Below, one piece after another: positions 37,960 to 46,778 of a stretch of 64,000 nucleotides of DNA (the stretch's first letter is position 1; every line of letters starts with the position of its first letter). Origin of the DNA: Nocardioides marmoriginsengisoli. Lineage in GTDB: Bacteria; Actinomycetota; Actinomycetes; Propionibacteriales; Nocardioidaceae. Location: NCBI RefSeq assembly GCF_003725695.1, contig NZ_RJSE01000009.1, positions 460,724-524,723 of the forward strand, read 5' to 3'. The notes beneath the pieces are model-generated. The model saw only the letters and a list, made by a program, of their open reading frames with translations, ran no database searches and had not been told where the DNA came from. The position numbers and the translations under genes were made by a program.

Positions 37960-38741
37960 AGGCTCGCCGCCAGCTCGCGGCGGGCGTTCTCGACGGCGAC
38001 CTTCTCGTGCGCCCGGCCGACCAGGCCGACCAGCACGACGCCGATCGTGGCCCACATGGTGGCGATCGTCAGGAGCGAGGCCCGCCGGAACTCCCACAGG
38101 GTCTGCGCCGGGAACTCGCCGAGCTCCTTGACGGCCGGCATCAGCTCGGCCGCGAGCACCAGCACCACCAGGTACGAGCCGACCGCGACCAGCACCGTCC
38201 GGTAGCCGCCGAGGCCGGGGAGCAGCCGGGTGCCGAGGACGGTGGCGGCGATCGCGACCAGCAACGAGATCGCCAGGAACGCGAAGTAGTACGAGGTGCG
38301 GTCACCGATGGTGTCCGGGTTGCCGGTGGCCGGCGGCGAGGCCGGGTACTTCAGGAACGGGACCAGCGCGACCGCGACGAAGCCGATCAGCGCGACCAGG
38401 GCCGTCGACTGCGAGGGTCGCAGCCGGCCGATCCGGCCGACGACGCCGGCAGCGGCGAGAGCGACCAGGCCGCCGAGCGCCGTACCGATCGCGACGGTGC
38501 CGGTGAGCAGGCCCCAGGTGGACTGGTTCTGCCGGGAGACCTCGGTGCCGCCCTCGTCGTCGTGGGAGTGGCCGGCTTCGGGCGACTCGTGGGTGTGGGC
38601 GTCGGCGGGTGCGCCGGCCTCCTCGAGGGCGATCGCGGCCTCGACCGGGGGTTCGCCGATCTGGTAGGCGACGAGGAAGGCGGCGAAACCGGCGAGAAGG
38701 CCGGCGATCAGGCCGTGGATCAGGAAGGTACGTGCAGTCAT
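37956..38741 (-). CDS. cbtA: CbtA-type cobalt transporter subunit
   Basis: A 261-residue membrane protein with about six hydrophobic segments and a His-rich loop (HTHESPEAGHSHDDEGG, about residues 50-66) that could bind cobalt. It matches the CbtA family, predicted cobalt importers found under cobalamin riboswitches. It is transcribed with cbtB, 117 bases upstream, and leads into cobT. Confidence 0.88.
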   Translation of the reverse strand: MTARTFLIHGLIAGLLAGFAAFLVAYQIGEPPVEAAIALEEAGAPADAHTHESPEAGHSHDDEGGTEVSRQNQSTWGLLTGTVAIGTALGGLVALAAAGVVGRIGRLRPSQSTALVALIGFVAVALVPFLKYPASPPATGNPDTIGDRTSYYFAFLAISLLVAIAATVLGTRLLPGLGGYRTVLVAVGSYLVVLVLAAELMPAVKELGEFPAQTLWEFRRASLLTIATMWATIGVVLVGLVGRAHEKVAVENARRELAASL

Positions 38742-38858
38742 CAGGGGTCCGTTCGATACGGAGGGGTCGGCGAGGTCGCCGTACGGTGAAAGGAGGTCTC
38801 GCGACCGGCGTCAGCGCGGTCGTCCCGGGACCTCAGGTGCGCACGCGGCGCAGCGGGC

Positions 38859-39071
38859 TCAGTGGCAGGGGTAGCCGAGCAGGTGGCGGCCGTCGTGCAC
38901 CCACTCGTGGATGGCGGTGCCGGCGGGGATCGAGATCGCACCCTGGTCGGCGCTGACGAAGAAGATCGTCAGCACGGCGAGCAGGGCGAACATCAAGAGC
39001 CAGGGGAGCAGCTCACGCAGCGGGATCGTAGGGATCTCGACGCTCGGAGCGGCGGGGGTGGCGATAGCCAT
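38859..39071 (-). CDS. cbtB: CbtB-type cobalt transporter subunit
   Basis: A 70-residue protein with one membrane helix (about 22-44, LPWLLMFALLAVLTIFFVSA) and a His-rich end (HEWVHDGRHLLGYPCH) that matches the CbtB family. AAAGGAGG precedes the ATG. It is first in the operon below a cobalamin riboswitch, so cobalt uptake should fall when cobalamin is plentiful. The 117-base gap to cbtA shows no second riboswitch. Confidence 0.9.
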   Translation of the reverse strand: MAIATPAAPSVEIPTIPLRELLPWLLMFALLAVLTIFFVSADQGAISIPAGTAIHEWVHDGRHLLGYPCH

Positions 39072-39127
39072 TTCAGCCTCCTTTGGGATGAATGCGTCCC
39101 AGGTAGTTGAAGTCCCAGTGTTGGGAT

Positions 39128-39230
39128 ATCAGGCTGTCGGGTCTGACTCCACCGCCCCGGTGCTGCTGATCGGGGCGATGTCACAGTAGCGCGACTGTGC
39201 CGGATTCCCACCGGCTTCCTCGAGCCTGAT
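39128..39230 (-). promoter_or_regulatory. Cobalamin riboswitch controlling cbtBA
   Basis: On the minus strand the outer stem ATCAGGCT/AGCCTGAT encloses the conserved core GAAGCCGGTGGGAATCCGGC, then CTACTGTGA, and the B12-box-like end GAGTCAGACCCGACAGCC. It is a compact aptamer of about 103 nt. Its 5' half lies inside the coding end of cobB-cobC. GGGA/TCCC segments between aptamer and cbtB may form the expression platform. Confidence 0.88.
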
Positions 39231-41814
39231 GGATGCATCGTAGGGCATCGATGAGCTTGTCGGTCAGGTCCCTGTCTCGCACTGCGATCCGGACCCAGGA
39301 GGCGTCCAGTCCGGGGAACGTGTCCGCACGTCGTACGGCGATCCCGGCCTCGCGCAGAGCCTCGTGGACGCCGGCGCCCGGCCGGGCCAGCACGAACGGT
39401 GCGGTCGACGGGAGCTGGGTGATGCCCAGTGCGCCGAGACCCGCGACCAGGTGCTCGCGGTCCTGGGAGATCCGGGCCACCCGGACCTCGGCTTCGGCCC
39501 GGGCCTCGTCGGTGTGGCAGGCGACCAGCGCGGCCACGGCCTGGGCCGAGACCGACCAGGGGGTCTGCAGACTCCCGAGGCCGGCGATCGTCTCCGGATC
39601 GCCGAGGACGTAACCCGCGCGTACGCCGGGGATCGACCACAGCTTGGTCAGGCTCCGGATCACCAGGAGACCGTCCTCGGGCGCTCCGGCTTCGAGCGCC
39701 CCGGCCAACGACTCCACGCCGTCGTCGTTGAACGCCTCGTCCACGACCACCAGGCGTCCCGGAGCGAGCAGGGCCCGGACGGTCGCGGCCGGGTGCCGGA
39801 CACCGGTCGGGTTGGTCGGGTTGCCGAGGACGACCAGGTCGGCGTCCGGCGGGATCGCGGCCGGGTCCAGCGCGAAGCCCTGCGCCGCGTCGAGGAGCAC
39901 GTGCTCCGGCGCGAGCCCGGCCGCGAGCACGGCGACGTCGGGTTCGGTGAACTGCGGGTGCACGACCACCGGGCGACGCCACCGGCGCAGGCGGGCGACC
40001 AACCCGAACGCCTCGGCGGCGCCTGCGGTGGGAAGCACCTCCTCGGGCCGGCGGGAGTGGTGCGCGGCGATCGCGTGGGTGGCCGGGCGGGCGTCCGGGT
40101 ACCGGCCGATCGGTGCCGCCGCGAGCGCGCTGTCGAGCCACCCCGGTCGCGGGCCGTCGTACACGTTGACGGCGAAGTCGAGCAGTCCGTCGGTGGCCTC
40201 GACGTCGCCGTGGTGGCGGAGCGGGTCGGCGGGGACCTGGGGTGGTGCCTGGTTCGCGGTCGTAGACGGACCTGCGAAGGTGTCGGCTGGGGCGTGGGGA
40301 GTGCGCTCCTGCCCCACCGGTGACATGTGCAGGTCCGTGTACGACGGGGTCGGCGGACGAACGGGCGACCGAAGCGGGGGCGGCGCGACCGGTACGGCGG
40401 CGTGCGCGGCCGCGGCGAAACGGGCGGCGAGCTGCGGGTGGCCGGACCAGTGCGTGTGCAGGTACGACGCGTGCAGGGTCGGGCCAGCGATCCCGTCGAC
40501 CAGGTCACGGTCGTCGGTCTCGGTGGCGAACGACCAGGCCGGGGCGCCCGTGGAACCGAGCAGGTGGGTGCGGTGGAACTCGTGGCCGGTGACGACCTCG
40601 CCGGCGCGGGCGAGCAGGTTGTCGGCGGGCGCGGTCGCCCGCCGGTAGGCGAGGGTCAGCCGCGGAGCCATCTCCGCCTCCGCGTCGATGGCACCGACCA
40701 TGGCGGCGCCATCGACTCCCCGGCAGAGGTACAGCAGGCCGGCGCACTCGGCGACGGTCGGCAGGCCGGCACCGATCGCCTCCCGGATCCGGGTGCGCAG
40801 CGACTCGTTGCCGGAGAGGTCGGCCGCGTGCATCTCCGGGAAGCCGCCGCCGAGGTACAGGCCCCGGGTGCCGGCCGGGAGCGCCTCGTCGGTCGTCGGG
40901 TCGAAGACCACCGGCTCGCACCCGGCCGCTCGCAGCAGCTCGGTGGTCTCGGCGTACGCGAAGGTGAACGCCCGCCCGCCCGCGACTGCGATCACCGGCC
41001 GTTCGTCGAGTCGGCCGTTCTGGTCCGGCGTTCTGGTCGGGTGAGCCGGGCCAGACGCCGGTACGGCGAGCGCCGCTGCCGGGTCCCATGGCTCACCGGT
41101 CAGGCCGGGCGCCGAGCGCGCCAGCCGGACCACCGCCTCGAGGTCGATGCGCTCGGCGATCTGCGCCGCGAGCCGGTCCAGGGAGGCTGCCGCGTCCGGC
41201 CGCTCGGCCGCGGGCACCAGGCCGAGGTGCCGCGACGGCGCGGCCACCCCGTCGTCGCGCTGCAGGATGCCGAGGACCGGGAGGCCGCTGCCGGACAGCG
41301 CCCGGACGACCTCGTCGGAGTGCCGCACCGAGCCGGCCTTGTTGAGCACCACCCCGACCACGTCGACGCCGGCTCCGCCGGAGGCTTCCGGCCAGGTGCG
41401 GAGCCCGTGCACGGTCGCCGCGATCGACCGGGACGCGTGCGAGATGTCGACGACCAGGATCACCGGGGTCCTGGTCACCGCCGCGACGTGCGCCGTGGAG
41501 GAGAAGCCGTCGCCGCCGAGCTGGCCGTCGTACAGGCCCATCACGCCCTCGACGATCGCGAGGTCGGCACCCGCGGCGCCGTGCAGCAGCAGCGGCACCA
41601 GCCGGTCCTCACCGACGAGGTGCGGGTCGAGGTTCCGGCCGGGGCGGCCGGTGGCCAGCGCGTGGTAGCCGGGGTCGATGTAGTCCGGCCCGACCTTGTG
41701 CCCGCTGATCGTCATCCCGGTGCGCGCCAGCGCCGCCATCAGCCCGGTGGCGATGGTGGTCTTGCCGTGACCGGACGCCGGCGCGGCGATCACCAGCCGA
41801 GGGAGGTTCACCAT
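39181..41814 (-). CDS. cobB: CobB-CobC fusion: a,c-diamide synthase joined to a PLP aminotransferase-like decarboxylase
   Basis: A single 877-residue frame. Residues 1 to about 455 are cobyrinate/hydrogenobyrinate a,c-diamide synthase (P-loop SGHGKTTIATG; glutaminase Cys in AECAGLLYLC; GHEFHRTHLL). Residues about 545-865 are a fold-type I PLP enzyme of the CobC/CobD type that supplies aminopropanol phosphate or its precursor (PLP Lys in IRSLTKLWSIPG). The linker is Pro-rich and contains the 83-bp hairpin element (residues 491-518). The two activities are usually separate genes. The ATG at 41814 overlaps the cobO stop. The last 16 codons double as riboswitch sequence. Confidence 0.9.
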   Translation of the reverse strand: MVNLPRLVIAAPASGHGKTTIATGLMAALARTGMTISGHKVGPDYIDPGYHALATGRPGRNLDPHLVGEDRLVPLLLHGAAGADLAIVEGVMGLYDGQLGGDGFSSTAHVAAVTRTPVILVVDISHASRSIAATVHGLRTWPEASGGAGVDVVGVVLNKAGSVRHSDEVVRALSGSGLPVLGILQRDDGVAAPSRHLGLVPAAERPDAAASLDRLAAQIAERIDLEAVVRLARSAPGLTGEPWDPAAALAVPASGPAHPTRTPDQNGRLDERPVIAVAGGRAFTFAYAETTELLRAAGCEPVVFDPTTDEALPAGTRGLYLGGGFPEMHAADLSGNESLRTRIREAIGAGLPTVAECAGLLYLCRGVDGAAMVGAIDAEAEMAPRLTLAYRRATAPADNLLARAGEVVTGHEFHRTHLLGSTGAPAWSFATETDDRDLVDGIAGPTLHASYLHTHWSGHPQLAARFAAAAHAAVPVAPPPLRSPVRPPTPSYTDLHMSPVGQERTPHAPADTFAGPSTTANQAPPQVPADPLRHHGDVEATDGLLDFAVNVYDGPRPGWLDSALAAAPIGRYPDARPATHAIAAHHSRRPEEVLPTAGAAEAFGLVARLRRWRRPVVVHPQFTEPDVAVLAAGLAPEHVLLDAAQGFALDPAAIPPDADLVVLGNPTNPTGVRHPAATVRALLAPGRLVVVDEAFNDDGVESLAGALEAGAPEDGLLVIRSLTKLWSIPGVRAGYVLGDPETIAGLGSLQTPWSVSAQAVAALVACHTDEARAEAEVRVARISQDREHLVAGLGALGITQLPSTAPFVLARPGAGVHEALREAGIAVRRADTFPGLDASWVRIAVRDRDLTDKLIDALRCIHQARGSRWESGTVALL
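40261..40343. repeat. 83-bp hairpin element, copy C (in the cobB-cobC linker)
   Basis: The terminal arms match at 14 of 15 outer bases (cores GACGGACCTGC at the left and GCAGGTCCGTG at the right), and inner arms GTGGGG/CCCCAC continue the hairpin. It is exactly 83 bp like copies A and B, and is the most diverged copy. It is read in frame as about 28 residues (YTDLHMSPVGQERT and on). Confidence 0.8.
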
Positions 41815-42422
41815 TCGATGCCGCGCTGGCCCTTCTGGCCGGCGTCCATCGGGTGCTTGACCTTGGCCATCTCGGTGACCAGGTCGGCGATCTCGACGAG
41901 CCTGTCGTCGGCGCGCCGGCCGGTGATCACGATGTGCTGGTGCCCGGGACGCTCGGTCAGCGTGCTGACCACGTCGTCGATGTCGATCCAGCCCCAGTTG
42001 ATCGGGTAGGTGAACTCGTCGAGCAGGTAGAGGTCGTGCTCCTCGGCGGCGATCCGGCGCTTGATCTCGGCCCAGCCCTCGGCGGCAGCAGCCGCGTGGT
42101 CGTCCTCGGTGCCGGCCTTCTTCGACCACGACCAGCCGGAGCCCATCTTCTGCCAGTCGACCGGTCCGCCCGCTCCGGTGCTGGTGTGCAGCTCGCCGAG
42201 CTGCTCGAAGACGGACTGCTCGCCGAGCCGCCACTTGGCCGACTTCACGAACTGGAAGATGCCCAGGCTCCAGCCCTGGTTCCAGCCGCGCAGGGCGAGC
42301 CCGAACGCCGCGGTCGACTTGCCCTTGCCGTCGCCGGTGTGGACGGCGATCAGCGGTCGGTTGCGGCGCTGCTTGGTGCTGAGCCCGTCGTCGGGCACGT
42401 TCTCCGGCTGTCCCTGCGGCAT
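41808..42422 (-). CDS. cobO: Cob(I)yrinic acid a,c-diamide adenosyltransferase
   Basis: A 204-residue CobA/CobO-type corrinoid adenosyltransferase that adds the upper 5'-deoxyadenosyl ligand from ATP. The P-loop is HTGDGKGKSTAAFGL (about 29-43), LLDEFTYPINWGW is conserved, and the C-terminus KVKHPMDAGQKGQRGIEW is characteristic. It overlaps both the chelatase stop and the cobB-cobC start, so the three form one tight operon. Confidence 0.95.
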   Translation of the reverse strand: MPQGQPENVPDDGLSTKQRRNRPLIAVHTGDGKGKSTAAFGLALRGWNQGWSLGIFQFVKSAKWRLGEQSVFEQLGELHTSTGAGGPVDWQKMGSGWSWSKKAGTEDDHAAAAAEGWAEIKRRIAAEEHDLYLLDEFTYPINWGWIDIDDVVSTLTERPGHQHIVITGRRADDRLVEIADLVTEMAKVKHPMDAGQKGQRGIEW

Positions 42423-44512
42423 CAGGCTGCTCCCCCACGGTGTCGGTCGGTGCTGAGCCGGACGACGCCGGCGAGCGCCTCGGCGCTCACCTCGCCGAGC
42501 GGCACGTACTCGGCGCCCAGGTCTGCGGCGAGCTCGCGGGCCAGGCCCATCCGGAAGCGCCCGGTCTCGCAGTCGATCACCAGGCTGGCGATCCCGCGTG
42601 CGGCCAGGTGGCGCGCCACGACCCGGGAGCGTTCGACGGCGTTCGTGCCGGAGGTCGCCCGGCCGTCGGTGACCAGCACCAGCAGCGGACGCCGGTTGGG
42701 GTCCCGGACGCTCTCCACCCGGAGCGACTCCAGCGCGGTCAGCATCCCTTCGGCCAGCGGGGTCCGCCCGCCGGCGGGGAGCTCCTCCAGCCGGGCAGCG
42801 GCGATCTCGACCGAGGACGTCGGTGGCAGCGCGAGGACGCCGTCGCTGCCGCGGAACGTCACCAGCCCGACCTTGTCCCGACGGCGGTACGCATCGAGCA
42901 GCAGCGACAGGACGGCGGCCTTGACCTGCTGCATCCGGGCCCGTGCGGCCATCGATCCGGAGGCGTCGACGCAGAACAGGATCAGGTTCGACTCCTGCCC
43001 CTCGCGCACCGCCACCCGGAGGTCGTCGGCGCGCAGGCTGAGCCGGGTCCCTCCCGTACGGCGAGCGCCCTGGTGCGGTGCCGCGGCCCGGATGGTCTCG
43101 ATCAGGTGCACCGCGCCGCCCTCGGAGCCCGGCTTGCGCGCGCCGATCCGGTGACCGGAGGTGGTGATCGCGCGACTGCGCCGGCCCTGCTCGCCGGCGC
43201 CGACGCCGGAGACCGAGAAGAGGCGCGGGCGGAAGGGCTCGCCGGCGCTGACGGTCGTCGCGTCGCCTGCCCCGGACTGGTCGCCCGGGTCCGACTCATG
43301 ACCGGACGTCGGGCCTGTCGAGACGTCTTGAGGTTCCGCGCTGTCCCCGGACGTCGAGCTTGTCGAGACGTCTTGAGGTTCGGCGCTGTCGTGAGTCTCG
43401 TTCTCGAGCGCAGGCGTCTCAACAGGCTCGACGTCCGGGGAGTCGGGTGCGGGCGTCTCGACAGGCTCGACGTCCGGGTCGTCCGGGGGCGTCGGCTCCG
43501 GCTCGTCCTCCCCGAGGATCCGGTCGAGCAGGTCTTCGTCGATACCGGGGGCGTCGAACGGGTTGCGCCGGCGGCGGTGCGGCAGTGCGAGCAAGGCGGC
43601 CGCGCGGAGGTCGGCGCGGGTCACCCGGGTGCGGCCGTTCCAGGCGGCGTGCGCGATCGCGGCCCGCGCCGTGACCAGGTCGGCGCGCATCCCGTCGACG
43701 TCGAAGGCGGCGCAGATCTCGGCGATCTTCAGCAGCGCCGCGTCGTCGAGCACCACCTCCGGCAGCAGTGCCTGGGCGGTCTCGATCCTGCTGGTGAAGG
43801 CACGCTCCGCGTCACCGTACGACGCCACGAAGCCGGCCGGGTCGGCGTCGTAGGCCATCCGCCGCCGGACCACCTCGACCCGGAGCGCGGGGTCCCGCGG
43901 CGCGGCTACCTCGACGGTGAGCCCGAACCGGTCGAGCAGCTGCGGCCGGAGCTCGCCCTCCTCCGGGTTCATGGTGCCGACGAGGACGAAGCGTGCAGCG
44001 TGGGCGACCGAGATCCCGTCGCGCTCGACCGTCGACCGTCCCATCGCGGCGGCGTCGAGCAGCAGGTCGACCAGGTGGTCGTGGAGCAGGTTCACCTCGT
44101 CGACGTACAGGATGCCGCGGTGGGCGCGAGCGAGGAGGCCGGGCTCGTACTCGGCCTTGCCGTCCGACAGTGCGCGCTCGAGGTGCAACGACCCGAGGAC
44201 CCGGTCCTCGGTGGCGCCGACCGGCAGCTCGACCAGCCGCACCGGCCGGGTCTCGACGGGCGCGTCGGTCGCGAACGGACCGTCCGGGGAGAGCGCCCCC
44301 GGGTCGGCCGGATCGGAGGAGAACCGGTCGCCGGCGACCACCTCGATCGGCGGCAGCACCGCGGCGAGGGCGCGCACCATCGTCGACTTCGCGGTGCCCT
44401 TCTCGCCGCGGACCAGGACGCCGCCGACCTCCGGCGAGATCGTGGTGAGGATCAGGGCCAGCGCCATCGAGTCGGATCCGACGACGGCGGTGAAGGGGTA
44501 CTGCAGTGGCAT
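42422..44512 (-). CDS. Cobaltochelatase-type ChlI/ChlD fusion (AAA+ plus VWA)
   Basis: A 696-residue protein. Residues about 1-340 are a magnesium-chelatase I-type AAA+ ATPase (Walker A RGEKGTAKSTMVRAL, Walker B LYVDEVNLLHDH). Residues about 500-680 are a von Willebrand A domain with the MIDAS motif DASGSMAARA. Actinobacteria that use CobN often pair it with such a ChlID protein in place of CobS/CobT for cobalt insertion. The linker (about 340-430) is built from repeats (residues 346-404 contain four 24-bp units). A cobalamin riboswitch lies directly upstream. Confidence 0.88.
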   Translation of the reverse strand: MPLQYPFTAVVGSDSMALALILTTISPEVGGVLVRGEKGTAKSTMVRALAAVLPPIEVVAGDRFSSDPADPGALSPDGPFATDAPVETRPVRLVELPVGATEDRVLGSLHLERALSDGKAEYEPGLLARAHRGILYVDEVNLLHDHLVDLLLDAAAMGRSTVERDGISVAHAARFVLVGTMNPEEGELRPQLLDRFGLTVEVAAPRDPALRVEVVRRRMAYDADPAGFVASYGDAERAFTSRIETAQALLPEVVLDDAALLKIAEICAAFDVDGMRADLVTARAAIAHAAWNGRTRVTRADLRAAALLALPHRRRRNPFDAPGIDEDLLDRILGEDEPEPTPPDDPDVEPVETPAPDSPDVEPVETPALENETHDSAEPQDVSTSSTSGDSAEPQDVSTGPTSGHESDPGDQSGAGDATTVSAGEPFRPRLFSVSGVGAGEQGRRSRAITTSGHRIGARKPGSEGGAVHLIETIRAAAPHQGARRTGGTRLSLRADDLRVAVREGQESNLILFCVDASGSMAARARMQQVKAAVLSLLLDAYRRRDKVGLVTFRGSDGVLALPPTSSVEIAAARLEELPAGGRTPLAEGMLTALESLRVESVRDPNRRPLLVLVTDGRATSGTNAVERSRVVARHLAARGIASLVIDCETGRFRMGLARELAADLGAEYVPLGEVSAEALAGVVRLSTDRHRGGAA
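43302..43477. repeat. Four dispersed-repeat units inside the chelatase linker
   Basis: Units lie at 43302-43325 and 43347-43370 (minus sense) and at 43415-43438 and 43454-43477 (plus sense). The first pair is part of a 45-bp tandem repeat (15 residues, DSAEPQDVST type). The second pair is 39 bp apart (13 residues, DVEPVETPA type). All spacings keep the frame. Confidence 0.85.
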
Positions 44513-44549
44513 GGGGGCTCCCGCGCTTTAGCCAACGAACATCGGAGCG

Positions 44550-44657
44550 CGAGGCCGGTCTTCGGACTTCCGGCGTCACATCGTGCGTGCGCCGGTCACC
44601 GCAGCGGGCCCTGTGCCGGATTCTCACCGGCTTCCCAGATTCTCCCCGTCGACCTCG
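44550..44657 (-). promoter_or_regulatory. Cobalamin riboswitch controlling chelatase-cobO-cobBC
   Basis: On the minus strand the outer stem CGAGGTC/GGCCTCG encloses GGGAAGCCGGTGAGAATCCG, CTGCGGTGAC and a B12-box-like GGAAGTCCGAAGACCGG. It is about 108 nt, the same compact type as the cbtBA switch. The divergent cobL starts about 75 bases beyond it. Confidence 0.87.
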
Positions 44658-44731
44658 TCGTGATCAGCTCGATCACTGCTCGGACTCAGGGGCACCTCGT
44701 GCTTGGAGCGGCAACGATATCGTCTCCGGTC

Positions 44732-45931
44732 ATGGACTCCTCGCTCGCCGTCTTCGGCATCGGTGCCGACGGCTGGGCGGGACTAGGTTCCCGAGCGCAG
44801 GGGGAGATCCTCGCCGCGGAGGTGGTCCTCGGCGGAACCCGGCACCTCGACCTGCTGCCGGACGTCCCCGGTCAGCGCCGGGTCGCCTGGCCGACGCCGT
44901 TGCGCGAACAGCTGCCGGCCGTGCTCGCGGAGCACGCGGATCGGCAGGTCGTCGTCCTGGCGTCCGGCGACCCGCTGGTCTCCGGCATCGGCAGCACGCT
45001 GATCGACCTGCTCGGGTCGGACCGGGTCCGGATCGAGCCGGCGACGTCCTCGGTAGCGCTGGCACGGGCCCGGATGGGCTGGGCCGCGGAGACCGTCGAG
45101 GTGGTGACCCTGGTCGGTCGCGACCCGGACGCGCTGCGCCGTTCGCTGGCCGACGGGCACCGTCTGCTGGTGCTCTCCTCGGACGCCTCCACCCCGGCCC
45201 AGGTGGCCGAGCTGCTCTCCGCGGCCGGCTTCGGCACCAGCCGGCTGACCGTCCTCGGCGATCTCGGGGCTCTCGGCGAGAGCCGTCGCGAGGGCCTGGC
45301 GGCGGACTGGTCCGGGACGTCCCCGGCGCTGAACGTGATCGCGATCGCCTGCGTCGGTGACGGCCACGGCTGGACGACCGGGCTGCCCGACGACGCGTTC
45401 GAGCACGACGGCCAGCTGACCCGGCGGGACGCCCGCGCCTCGGCGCTGGCCCGCCTCGCACCGATCCCCGGCGACCTGCTGTGGGACGTCGGCGCGGGAG
45501 CGGGATCGGTCGGCATCGAGTGGCTGCGGGTGCACCCGTCGCTGCGCGCGGTGGCGGTCGAGTCGAACCCCGAGCGCGCCCGCCGGATCGCTGTGAACGC
45601 GCGTGCGCTCGGCGTTCCGCGGCTCGAGGTGGTGGCGGGTTCGGCACCGGAGGCGCTGGCCGGCCTGCCGACCCCGGACGCTGTCTTCGTCGGCGGCGGC
45701 GCCACCCGGGCCGGCGTCCTGGACGCGGTCACCGCGGCACTGCGGCCGGGGGGCCGCCTGGTCGTCCACGGGGTGACCCACCAGACCGAAGCACTTCTGA
45801 TCGGCCGGTACGGCGACCTCGGCGGCGACCTCACCCGGCTGCACGTCGAGACCGCCGGTCCGATCGGCACGTTCACCGGCTGGACCCCGAGCCGGGCAAT
45901 CACCCAGTGGTCCTGGAGGGCACCCGCATGA
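44732..45931 (+). CDS. cobL: Precorrin-6Y C5,15-methyltransferase (decarboxylating), CbiE-CbiT fusion
   Basis: A 399-residue protein. The N-terminal half is a CbiE-type tetrapyrrole methylase (start FGIGADGWAGLG, VLASGDPLVSGIG). The C-terminal half is a CbiT-type Rossmann methyltransferase with AdoMet motif LLWDVGAGAGSVGIEW. Together they methylate C5 and C15 and remove the C12 acetate carboxyl. The ATG at 44732 gives the family N-terminus. It overlaps cobM by four bases. Confidence 0.93.
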   Translation: MDSSLAVFGIGADGWAGLGSRAQGEILAAEVVLGGTRHLDLLPDVPGQRRVAWPTPLREQLPAVLAEHADRQVVVLASGDPLVSGIGSTLIDLLGSDRVRIEPATSSVALARARMGWAAETVEVVTLVGRDPDALRRSLADGHRLLVLSSDASTPAQVAELLSAAGFGTSRLTVLGDLGALGESRREGLAADWSGTSPALNVIAIACVGDGHGWTTGLPDDAFEHDGQLTRRDARASALARLAPIPGDLLWDVGAGAGSVGIEWLRVHPSLRAVAVESNPERARRIAVNARALGVPRLEVVAGSAPEALAGLPTPDAVFVGGGATRAGVLDAVTAALRPGGRLVVHGVTHQTEALLIGRYGDLGGDLTRLHVETAGPIGTFTGWTPSRAITQWSWRAPA

Positions 45932-46683
45932 CGATCCACTTCGTGGGCGGTGGCCCGGGAGCCGCCGACCTGATCACGCTGCGCGCGGCCGAGCTGCTGC
46001 GCGGGGCCGATGTCGTGGTCTACGCCGGGACCTACCTCGACCAGGACGTGCTCGCGCACTGCCGGGCCGACGTACGGCTGGTCGACACGCAGGACCTCAG
46101 CCTGGACCAGATCACCGCCGAACTGGTGACCGCGCACCTGGCCGGCCGCGAGGTGGTGCGGCTCTGCTCGGGCGACCCGTCGTTGTACTCCGCGGTGGCC
46201 GAGCAGACCTTTCGGCTCGATGCGGCCGGGGTGCCCTGGGACGTGACCCCGGGAGTGCCGGCGTACGCCGCGGCGGCCGCGGTCCTCGGCCGGGAGCTGA
46301 CCGTGCCGCTGCTGAGTCAGTCCGTCGTCCTGACCCGGGCCCAGGCTCGTTCGACCGTGATGCCCGAGGCCGAGTCGCTGGCCGCCTTCGCCGCGACCGG
46401 CGCCACCCTCGCCCTGCACCTGGCGATCACCCGCACCCGCGAGCTCGCGGACTCGCTGGTCGCCGACTACGGGTCGGACTGCCCGGTCGCGGTCGTCTAC
46501 CGGGCGAGCCAGCCGGAGCAGGTCGTCCTGCGCGGGACGCTGGCCACGATCGCCGACCAGGTCGAGGAGGCCGGACTCACGCAGGCAGCGGTGATCCTGG
46601 TCGGCCGCGTCCTCGACCCCGAGAAGGTCGGCGAGTCCTACCTGTACGCCGCGGACCGGGACCGGTCGGCCAAACGACGCTGA
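45928..46683 (+). CDS. cobM: Precorrin-4 C11-methyltransferase
   Basis: A 251-residue uroporphyrinogen-III-methylase-like enzyme that methylates precorrin-4 at C11. VGGGPGAADLITLRAAELL (about 5-23), LCSGDPSLYSAVAEQ (about 80-95) and TPGVPAYAAAAAVLGREL are diagnostic. The ATG at 45928 overlaps the cobL stop. An 83-bp hairpin element follows 12 bases after the stop. Confidence 0.94.
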   Translation: MTIHFVGGGPGAADLITLRAAELLRGADVVVYAGTYLDQDVLAHCRADVRLVDTQDLSLDQITAELVTAHLAGREVVRLCSGDPSLYSAVAEQTFRLDAAGVPWDVTPGVPAYAAAAAVLGRELTVPLLSQSVVLTRAQARSTVMPEAESLAAFAATGATLALHLAITRTRELADSLVADYGSDCPVAVVYRASQPEQVVLRGTLATIADQVEEAGLTQAAVILVGRVLDPEKVGESYLYAADRDRSAKRR

Positions 46684-46695
46684 CGGTCACGGGCT

Positions 46696-46778
46696 CGTAC
46701 ACCGACCTGCGAATGTCACTGCCGGTGCACGTGTGACTCCCGTGCGCCACATGCGCGACATTCGCAGGTCCCTGTACG
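46696..46778. repeat. 83-bp hairpin element, copy A (after cobM)
   Basis: The 22-base ends are inverted repeats matching at 20 of 22 positions (core ACCTGCGAATGTC and its inverse GACATTCGCAGGT). Inner segments GGTGCACG/CGTGCGCC extend the hairpin. It lies in the gap between convergent cobM and the DUF2470 gene, where it could also act as a two-way terminator. Confidence 0.88.

Noticed and set aside
42440..44731. A long plus-strand extension upstream of cobL
   Set aside because: It is antisense to the chelatase gene and crosses a riboswitch. The CobL family starts at 44732.
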